Shown: piece by piece, positions 1-4,079 of the stretch
Layout: every line of letters starts with the position of its first letter
How positions within the stretch are numbered: the first letter of the stretch is position 1
From: JAFLCA01 sp041907145
GTDB lineage: Bacteria; Bdellovibrionota_C; UBA2361; JAFLCA01
Assembly (NCBI GenBank): GCA_041907145.1
Contig: JAYRHW010000113.1
Location: forward strand, 1 to 5,288
Direction: 5' to 3'
DNA length: 5,288 bases
The notes under the pieces: generated by a model
Told to the model about the DNA's origin: nothing
Databases searched by the model: none
What the model saw: the letters and a program-made list of their open reading frames with translations, nothing else
Position numbers and translations under genes: made by a program

Positions 1-741
1 ACGTCCATTGCGAGCGTCACGGGACAAACAATCGATACAGGAGACATTAATGGAGACGGTTTTTTAGATGTTGTGTTCGGGAGCTCGATACTGAGTCCCG
101 GCTTTATTCCGCTTCTCGGGAATGGGGACGGGACCTATTCGCAGGGGACAACTTACTCTGCAGGCTCTCAGCCGCGTGGGGTAAAGTTAGTTGATTTTAA
201 CGGCGACGGTTTCCTCGACATTCTAAATTCGGCGAACTCGGCAATTTGGATGAGAGTGGGCAACGGAGATGGTACCTTCGGTGCCGCTACGAGCGTAACT
301 GGGTTTAGCACGCAGCAGCGGCTTTGTGTGGGAGATTTCAATGAGGATGGTGCCACTGACTTCGCAGTTACTTGTTTTAGTAGTTCTGTCAGAGTGGGGT
401 TGGCAAACGCTGCCCAGCTCACGACTTTGCAGAATTTGAATCTCAACAGTCAAAGTTCAGCGCTTAGTACTTTGACGGTGATTGACGATACGTTAAATAG
501 AATTTTGAAAGAACGCGGCGATATTGGAGCAAATCTACGGCGTCTTGAATCAGCGCTCTCCAACCTGGGCTCTGCAAAAGAAAATGTCGAGGCGGCAGCC
601 AGCAGAATCCAAGACGTTGATGTAGCAAGCGAGACTGCCTCTATGATGCGTAATCAAATTTTACAACAGTCATCGAGCTCTATTCTTGCACAGGCCAATA
701 GTCAACCAGGACTGGCGCTGTTCCTCCTGCAAGGGATTTAA
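1..741 (+). CDS. Flagellin with FG-GAP/VCBS-type repeat region, C-terminal part (5' end outside window)
   Basis: The frame is open from base 1, so the gene starts upstream; GTG at 73 lies inside a repeat and is not a real start. 246 residues are visible. Residues 1 to about 140 hold FG-GAP/VCBS-like repeats spaced about 47-50 residues. Calcium-loop motifs are DINGDGFLD (15-23), DFNGDGFLD (65-73) and DFNEDGATD (112-120), with GNGDGTY/F turns at 40-46 and 87-93. From about residue 150 to the end is a flagellin C-terminal D1/D0 domain. Its marks are the heptad-like helix with RRLESALSNL, the SRIQDVDVASETA segment and the NQILQQSSSSILAQANS terminal helix, ending ALFLLQGI. Flagellin polymerises into the extracellular filament through its terminal domains, while the middle is surface-exposed and variable. 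Here the repeats occupy the middle position. The N-terminal flagellin domain is expected upstream but not seen. Two cysteines (109, 125) are unusual for a flagellin. An FG-GAP protein with only a C-terminal flagellin domain is the main alternative. Confidence 0.9.
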   Translation, partial: TSIASVTGQTIDTGDINGDGFLDVVFGSSILSPGFIPLLGNGDGTYSQGTTYSAGSQPRGVKLVDFNGDGFLDILNSANSAIWMRVGNGDGTFGAATSVTGFSTQQRLCVGDFNEDGATDFAVTCFSSSVRVGLANAAQLTTLQNLNLNSQSSALSTLTVIDDTLNRILKERGDIGANLRRLESALSNLGSAKENVEAAASRIQDVDVASETASMMRNQILQQSSSSILAQANSQPGLALFLLQGI

Positions 742-749
742 TTCTCCCC

Positions 750-2030
750 TTAAGGCGGGCCGTCAACCAAGGCAGTGCCAGCAAGGGCAACTGCGGAACT
801 AGCGACTGGCAGTGCCTCACAGGAACTAGCTAGCCCGTCTACATCACCGACTTGAACCGAGTCAATTCGATAAGGAAAAGTTTTAATTGTACTTACATCG
901 ATGGTGCCATTAATATATCGCAGCATTTGCAGACGCTGGTCGAGTGCCACGAGTCCAATGTTACCGAGCTCTCTCAGGAATCCGAAGTCTGCGTCCCAGG
1001 TCATGTAAGCGCCGGTATTTGGAATCACCGTTTGTGGGATCCAGGCTCCACCGGGGCGTGTATAGAGCACTACGTTTCGCCATGTTCCCACCAATACATC
1101 TTTGGTGGCCGTGCTAGAGAAGTTCCCAATTCCTAAGCCATCGATTACCCCTAGTGGATTCATCGCAATTGTTTGCCAAGCGCTGCCGTCGAAATCCAGC
1201 ATATAGAGGCCTCCGCCGTACATTGTCGATCCGTCCCACATGCCGACCAAAATTTCCGCTTCTGGATCGCTATCTAGATTCGCCGCAAGGAAGCGCTCGG
1301 CCCGCGGAAAGTTTGCAACGTTAGAAGCGAGGAGCTGAGAAGTCCACGTTGCTCCGACCTTTCGAAAGGCTCGAAGTTCCATATAGCTTGGTCCGACCGT
1401 CCAGTCGCCTACGAGTGCAACAATCCATTTTTGCCCATTTCCATACAAATCAACGACACTGACGTACTGAATATCGTGCTGGTAGTTGAGAGGGGCCGGT
1501 AGTTCCTCCGTCCATCCCTGATTATAGTGGTACACTCGGATCCTAGACTCATAAGCGGAGCCTTCAAGCCCGGCGATAATTTCGGCCTTTCCGTCTCCAT
1601 CCAGATCTTGCGCGGCAATCGCTTCGATATTGTTCGTGATGCCTGCTCCCAACGACTCCTCGCCCCAATTCTGCTGTGCCAAATTGTAGCTATAGACTCG
1701 TACCGCGCCGGTGCTGCCGGGGTAGGAATGCTCAAGTCCTGCGACGATAGAATTCACGTTGCCCTTGATCTTGCCGATATCGATCGATTCGATTCGCACT
1801 GGGACGTTGGAGACGATTCGCTCGGCCCATGCGCCATTTCGCCTATTGAGCGTGGTCAAGACTCCGGGTCCGCCATGCTGTGAGGCCACTACCACTTCAT
1901 TGTCAGTGCAGACTTTTGTTTTTGCCGGTTCGACGAAAACCTGCGCATTCGCAGCGCTCTGCGAAAAGCCTGCAGCCCTCGCTAGGAAAAGGAAGGAGAT
2001 TATGAACCTGAACCCCGAAGACCAACGCAT
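750..2030 (-). CDS. Exported FG-GAP/VCBS-like seven-bladed beta-propeller protein
   Basis: The protein has 426 residues. Residues 1 to about 29 form a signal peptide: MRWSSGFR, a hydrophobic core FIISFLFLARAAGF, and a probable cleavage after SAANA. The rest is a chain of degenerate FG-GAP-like motifs near residues 84, 141, 193, 250, 302, 348 and 392, spaced 44-57 residues. The best is DLDGDGKAEIIAG (142-154). The others (for example NLDSDPEAEILVG, 251-263) have largely lost the calcium ligands. The C-terminal motif VGDVDG (394-399) lacks its following strand, but NEVVVAS (44-50) at the N-terminus supplies one, so seven blades close as a ring. The only two cysteines, 41 and 404, flank this junction. 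No catalytic motif is visible, so binding or adhesion is more likely than an enzyme, and the family is not recognised more closely. The start is fixed by an in-frame stop two codons upstream, although no good ribosome-binding site precedes it. The stop lies 8 bases from that of the convergent flagellin-type gene. Confidence 0.85.
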   Translation of the reverse strand: MRWSSGFRFIISFLFLARAAGFSQSAANAQVFVEPAKTKVCTDNEVVVASQHGGPGVLTTLNRRNGAWAERIVSNVPVRIESIDIGKIKGNVNSIVAGLEHSYPGSTGAVRVYSYNLAQQNWGEESLGAGITNNIEAIAAQDLDGDGKAEIIAGLEGSAYESRIRVYHYNQGWTEELPAPLNYQHDIQYVSVVDLYGNGQKWIVALVGDWTVGPSYMELRAFRKVGATWTSQLLASNVANFPRAERFLAANLDSDPEAEILVGMWDGSTMYGGGLYMLDFDGSAWQTIAMNPLGVIDGLGIGNFSSTATKDVLVGTWRNVVLYTRPGGAWIPQTVIPNTGAYMTWDADFGFLRELGNIGLVALDQRLQMLRYINGTIDVSTIKTFPYRIDSVQVGDVDGLASSCEALPVASSAVALAGTALVDGPP

Positions 2031-2169
2031 GCTAAGTCATCAAGCAAGGACCAGACCCAAGATTTTGGAGCCTTGAGGTAGAAACGTGACTGCCGCAAAA
2101 ACTAGAGCGAGGTAGCCAGGGTCGTTAGGGTTCCCGGCAGGCCTACAATGTTAATATATTCAATCAGTT

Positions 2170-2469
2170 ATGTATTTTTCGGGAGCAGATCGCCCAAGGA
2201 AGTGGATAGGGTTGCATAAGGCACTTGTTGCCAGCTCTTTTGGGGGTTTTATGACATCTGGTTCTGGAGTTAAGGATACTTGGGTTCGTCCTGTTGGCCG
2301 CATCGATGTGGCTCCTATCCTAGCAGCGACTTCTTCTCATACGTTTTCTGGTGCGGAGGTTAAGGGAAAACGCCCCGGTGACCTCTTCCGAACCGCCGAC
2401 GATGCCCCCTTGGGGTCTGTAAGTCTTGGTGAAGACAAGAACGAGCGAAAGGGTTTTGGCCGTTGGTAG
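2170..2469 (+). CDS. Possible small hypothetical protein (99 aa)
   Basis: I do not recognise this ORF. It encodes a soluble-looking 99-residue protein with no signal peptide or membrane segment. The C-terminal half is charged (KGKRPGD, GEDKNERKG) and ends GFGRW. The first ATG follows an in-frame TAA (2152-2154) and has no ribosome-binding site. An internal ATG at 2251 is preceded by TGGGGG (2241-2246) at four bases and would give a 72-residue product. A TACAAT element at 2144-2149 could be a -10 box but has no convincing -35. Codon choice is gene-like (many GNN codons), which is the main support. It diverges from the exported propeller gene and is followed by about 590 non-coding bases. A chance ORF or a gene remnant remains possible. 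Confidence 0.3.
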   Translation: MYFSGADRPRKWIGLHKALVASSFGGFMTSGSGVKDTWVRPVGRIDVAPILAATSSHTFSGAEVKGKRPGDLFRTADDAPLGSVSLGEDKNERKGFGRW

Positions 2470-2510
2470 GGCTTGAGCTCCATATAGTATAGTAATAGTC
2501 GCTTCATCCC

Positions 2511-2541
2511 TAAGTTATAACTTATTGAAACTTATCAACTT
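2511..2541. repeat. 14-bp palindrome plus phased AACTTAT repeats (operator-like)
   Basis: TAAGTTATAACTTA (2511-2524) is a perfect 14-bp palindrome. Its right half belongs to a short direct-repeat series: AACTTAT at 2519-2525, again at 2529-2535 (exactly 10 bp on), and a partial AACTT at 2537-2541. Inverted plus helically phased direct half-sites are typical of a binding site for a dimeric or cooperative DNA-binding protein. The regulator and its target are unknown. The site lies 42 bases after the small ORF and about 110 bases before the TTGACA promoter. Confidence 0.45.
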
Positions 2542-2651
2542 GCTCCCCAGTCTGGGCGGAAAGCCTGGCCTTGAGCTTCATGCCGGTCGCTCGGTAGCTA
2601 CTATTGTTCCTTCCACACCTCTAAATCACACGTAATTCCGGCCCCGTTTGA

Positions 2652-2679
2652 TTGACATTTCGCTGCCTTGGATGCTAAT
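2652..2679 (+). promoter_or_regulatory. Candidate housekeeping promoter (TTGACA, 16 bp, GCTAAT)
   Basis: TTGACA (2652-2657) is a perfect -35. With a 16-bp spacer it is followed by GCTAAT (2674-2679), four of six matches to the -10 consensus. Transcription would begin near 2686 and read towards rpsL about 375 bases away, with no ORF in between. It could drive the str operon with a long leader, or a separate small RNA. Confidence 0.4.
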
Positions 2680-2686
2680 TAAAGGC

Positions 2687-2739
2687 CCTCGCTAATTCGA
2701 GGATTTGCTAGCTGTCAAGCGCCTTTAACGCAGTTAAAG
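2687..2739 (+). other. Two short hairpins just after the TTGACA promoter
   Basis: CCTCG (2687-2691) pairs with CGAGG (2698-2702) around a 6-base loop. CTTTAAC (2723-2729) pairs with GTTAAAG (2733-2739) around GCA. The heptamer GCTAATT occurs at 2674-2680, over the -10 box, and again at 2691-2697 within the first hairpin. The dyads could structure the 5' end of a leader or small RNA, or the second could be a protein-binding palindrome. Neither is followed by a T-tract, so neither is an intrinsic terminator. Confidence 0.35.
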
Positions 2740-2824
2740 AAGCAGTTGGTAGTTAGAAGATGCAATGCGGAGTTCCTGGTAAAGCATCATCTCGGCAATC
2801 ATTTGGTTAGCGTGCTGCCGTTTC

Positions 2825-2852
2825 TTCAGAAGTTAATTTCATAGCTTCTGAA
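2825..2852. other. Inverted repeat in the str upstream region
   Basis: TTCAGAAG (2825-2832) and CTTCTGAA (2845-2852) are perfect reverse complements. A G-U pair and two further A-T pairs extend the stem to 11 bp with a 6-base loop (2836-2841). There is no T-tract on either side, so a terminator is unlikely. It may be a leader hairpin of a transcript heading to rpsL. Confidence 0.4.
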
Positions 2853-2914
2853 TGTGAACCACTAGCGCATTAGCACGCGCGGTGACGTTAGAGTCCAGGG
2901 AATGCAGCAAGACA

Positions 2915-2920
2915 TATAAT
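2915..2920 (+). promoter_or_regulatory. Perfect TATAAT, possible -10 box
   Basis: TATAAT matches the -10 consensus exactly and lies 139 bases before rpsL. No acceptable -35 exists at 15-19 bases upstream and there is no extended TGn. It would need an activator or an unusual sigma contact, or it may be chance. Confidence 0.25.
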
Positions 2921-2934
2921 TTTTCAGCACGATC

Positions 2935-2959
2935 GTTTCGTGTGTTTTTCTCACGAAAC
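2935..2959. other. Leader hairpin GTTTCGTG/CACGAAAC
   Basis: GTTTCGTG (2935-2942) and CACGAAAC (2952-2959) form a perfect 8-bp stem around a 9-base loop containing five T residues. It begins 14 bases after the TATAAT and would sit at the start of a transcript from it. The T-run is inside the loop, not after the stem, so this is not a standard terminator. Confidence 0.4.
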
Positions 2960-2979
2960 TGGTTGGTCGTGTGTAGGTG

Positions 2980-3013
2980 TTGACGAGGGCGAGAGCTTTC
3001 TAGTCTAGAAAGC
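2980..3013 (+). promoter_or_regulatory. TTGACG -35-like element with 19-bp dyad at the expected -10 position
   Basis: TTGACG (2980-2985) matches five of six bases of the -35 consensus. Ten bases on is a perfect interrupted palindrome, GCTTTCTAG (2995-3003), a central T, then CTAGAAAGC (3005-3013). The dyad covers where a -10 box should be. Candidate hexamers inside it match TATAAT poorly (TCTAGA, 18-bp spacer, three of six). This could be a repressed or activator-dependent str promoter with an operator, or a leader hairpin. It ends 46 bases before the rpsL start codon. Confidence 0.35.
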
Positions 3014-3029
3014 ACGCTTGCGCTCGTTA

Positions 3030-3039
3030 ATCGTACGAT
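3030..3039. repeat. 10-bp palindrome upstream of rpsL
   Basis: ATCGTACGAT is a perfect 10-bp palindrome ending five bases before the GGAG of the rpsL ribosome-binding region. It could be a protein site, or chance at this length. Confidence 0.25.
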
Positions 3040-3043
3040 GATC

Positions 3044-3055
3044 GGAGTGTAAGGG
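3044..3055 (+). promoter_or_regulatory. Ribosome-binding region of rpsL
   Basis: GGAG (3044-3047) lies 12 bases and AAGGG (3051-3055) lies 4 bases before ATG 3060. Neither spacing is ideal (about 5-9 is usual), but one of them probably serves. The start is settled by protein homology rather than by this site. Confidence 0.45.
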
Positions 3056-3059
3056 CGAT

Positions 3060-3431
3060 ATGCCAACAATAAATCAGCTTGTTCGTAACCGCAGACAGCA
3101 GAAGCGCGCGAAGAGCAAATCTCCTGCTTTAGTGAGATGCCCGCAGCGTCGTGGAGTGTGCACCCGTGTGTACACTCAGACGCCTAAGAAGCCGAATTCA
3201 GCGCTTCGTAAGGTTGCCCGTGTTCGTTTGACGACGGGCATGGAAGTGACGAGCTACATCCCTGGCGTCGGACATAACTTGCAGGAGCACTCGGTTGTTC
3301 TGATTCGCGGCGGCCGCGTAAAGGATCTTCCCGGAGTTCGTTACCATATTATCCGCGGCAAGCTCGAGGCCCATGGCGTGCAAGATCGTAGACAGGGCCG
3401 CTCGAAGTACGGAGCGAAACGGCCGAAGTAA
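3060..3431 (+). CDS. rpsL: 30S ribosomal protein S12
   Basis: The 123-residue protein has the usual length of bacterial S12. S12 sits at the decoding centre of the small subunit and helps set translational accuracy. The N-terminus MPTINQLVR is the family standard and fixes the ATG. The conserved loops TPKKPNSALRKV (41-52) and GGRVKDLPGVRYH (84-96) are intact. Lys43 and Lys88, the classic streptomycin-resistance positions, are wild type. Asp89, the residue methylthiolated in many bacteria, is present. The end RSKYGAKRPK is typical. The segment RNRRQQKRAKSKSPAL (9-24) is the least standard part. It is the first gene of the str operon, with rpsG 84 bases downstream. Its TAA stop forms the base of a hairpin. 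Confidence 0.98.
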   Translation: MPTINQLVRNRRQQKRAKSKSPALVRCPQRRGVCTRVYTQTPKKPNSALRKVARVRLTTGMEVTSYIPGVGHNLQEHSVVLIRGGRVKDLPGVRYHIIRGKLEAHGVQDRRQGRSKYGAKRPK

Positions 3432-3455
3432 GTTTTGCGCTCCGCGCAAAACTTA
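3429..3455 (+). promoter_or_regulatory. Perfect 12-bp hairpin containing the rpsL stop codon
   Basis: TAAGTTTTGCGC (3429-3440) and GCGCAAAACTTA (3444-3455) are exact reverse complements around a TCC loop. The first three paired bases are the rpsL stop codon, so a terminating ribosome would open the stem. No T-tract follows, so it is not an intrinsic terminator. In Escherichia coli the rpsL-rpsG spacer is the S7 autoregulatory target. A similar role, translational coupling or mRNA stabilisation here is inference. Confidence 0.6.
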
Positions 3456-3483
3456 TCCCCCGTAGCCTTGGCGAAGGGGGATA
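3454..3483. repeat. Second rpsL-rpsG hairpin, resembling a dispersed palindromic repeat
   Basis: TATCCCCC (3454-3461) pairs exactly with GGGGGATA (3476-3483) around a 14-base loop. It shares two bases with the preceding hairpin. The inner sequence GTAGCCTTGGCGAAGG resembles palindromic intergenic repeats that I recall from many environmental bacterial genomes, but I could not verify this. It may be a REP-like element inserted into the operon spacer. Confidence 0.45.
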
Positions 3484-3500
3484 CGAAGCGGAGAAGATTT

Positions 3501-3506
3501 GAGGAG
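3501..3506 (+). promoter_or_regulatory. Ribosome-binding site of rpsG
   Basis: GAGGAG is a strong Shine-Dalgarno sequence nine bases before ATG 3516. It lies outside both spacer hairpins, so it should be accessible unless a longer fold or bound S7 masks it. Confidence 0.75.
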
Positions 3507-3515
3507 ACCTAGGAT

Positions 3516-3986
3516 ATGTCGAGAAAGAAGAGAGATTTTTCCAGAGAGGTGCTTCCTGATCCCAAGTTCGGAGATCAGGTCGTCACTAAGTTCGTTTGCG
3601 TATTAATGCGCAGCGGAAAGAAGGGCGTTGCTGAGCGCGCGTTGTATGATGCGTTCGATCAGATTAACGCCAAGATCAAGGAAGATGCTCTTCAGGTGTT
3701 TCAGAAGGCGCTCTCGAATATTCGCCCGGCAGTTGAAGTTCGCTCCCGCCGCGTGGGTGGTGCGAACTATCAGGTTCCGACGGAAGTGCGCCCAGCTCGC
3801 GCGCAGTCTTTGGCACTGCGTTGGCTTGTTGAGGCGGCGAATGAACGCGGGGAGAGACATCTTTCCGATCGTATCGCTAACGAGCTGATGGACGCAGCGC
3901 AGAATCGTGGTGGGGCCGTGAAGAAGCGCGAAGATACGCATCGCATGGCAGAGGCCAATAAGGCCTTCGCGCATTTCCGTTGGTAA
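3516..3986 (+). CDS. rpsG: 30S ribosomal protein S7
   Basis: The 156 residues match the normal bacterial S7 length. S7 binds the 3' major domain of 16S rRNA, nucleates assembly of the small-subunit head and contacts tRNA near the exit site. Conserved blocks are REVLPDPKFG (10-19), the beta-hairpin region VEVRSRRVGGANYQVPTEVRPAR (73-95), LRWLVEAA (101-108) and the C-terminal KKREDTHRMAEANKAFAHFRW (136-156). The ATG follows a good Shine-Dalgarno and gives the standard MSRKK-type start. It is the second gene of the str operon. In Escherichia coli S7 also represses its own operon, and the hairpin-rich spacer just upstream is where such control would act. The stop TAA is 93 bases before fusA. Confidence 0.98.
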   Translation: MSRKKRDFSREVLPDPKFGDQVVTKFVCVLMRSGKKGVAERALYDAFDQINAKIKEDALQVFQKALSNIRPAVEVRSRRVGGANYQVPTEVRPARAQSLALRWLVEAANERGERHLSDRIANELMDAAQNRGGAVKKREDTHRMAEANKAFAHFRW

Positions 3987-4079
3987 GTGCATCAATAGCC
4001 GCGCCGTTGTTCGTATAGAAATATTGTACGGCAGCCGGTGAGGTGGGTTGGAGAGTTAAAAGATAGGAATTTTTGAACC
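3987..4079 (+). promoter_or_regulatory. rpsG-fusA spacer with fusA ribosome-binding site
   Basis: The 93-base spacer contains AGGA (4065-4068), 11 bases before the fusA GTG, a rather long spacing. A weak inverted repeat, GCCGT (4003-4007) with ACGGC (4028-4032), has a 20-base loop. There is no terminator-like hairpin with T-tract and no strong promoter, which is consistent with co-transcription of rpsG and fusA. Confidence 0.5.

Larger units (their letters stand above)
2470..3059 (+). other. Gene-free region upstream of the str operon
   Basis: About 590 bases with no credible coding region on either strand. The only longer open frame is an antisense one (2839-3069) that runs into rpsL and looks like chance. 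The stretch contains several separate inverted repeats and promoter-like elements, listed individually. It probably includes the str operon promoter or promoters and a leader RNA of up to about 370 bases. No tRNA, rRNA or riboswitch class was recognised in it. Confidence 0.6.

Noticed and set aside
731..751. Weak inverted repeat AAGGG/CCCTT between the convergent stops as a bidirectional terminator
   Set aside because: Only five base pairs with an 11-base loop and no T-tract on either side.
771..830. Direct repeats GGCAGTGCC (771-779, 808-816) and GGAACTAGC (795-803, 822-830)
   Set aside because: Both are nine bases, lie in the coding 3' end of the propeller gene, and probably reflect a low-complexity Ala/Ser/Val-rich tail.
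852..1136. Open frames on the plus strand inside the propeller gene (also 1527-1883 and 1759-2076)
   Set aside because: They are frame shadows of a well-supported minus-strand gene with signal peptide and repeats.
2115..2138. GC-rich imperfect hairpin (GCC A GGG with CCC GGC) between the divergent genes
   Set aside because: It has a bulged base, an 11-base loop and no T-tract; too weak to call a terminator or operator.
2470..3059. tRNA, riboswitch or CRISPR array in the long gap
   Set aside because: No T-arm GGTTCRANNCC motif, no recognised aptamer core and no regularly spaced repeats were seen.
2839..3069. 76-residue antisense open frame covering the rpsL leader
   Set aside because: It runs into the rpsL start, has no recognisable features, and lies over inverted repeats that better explain the region.
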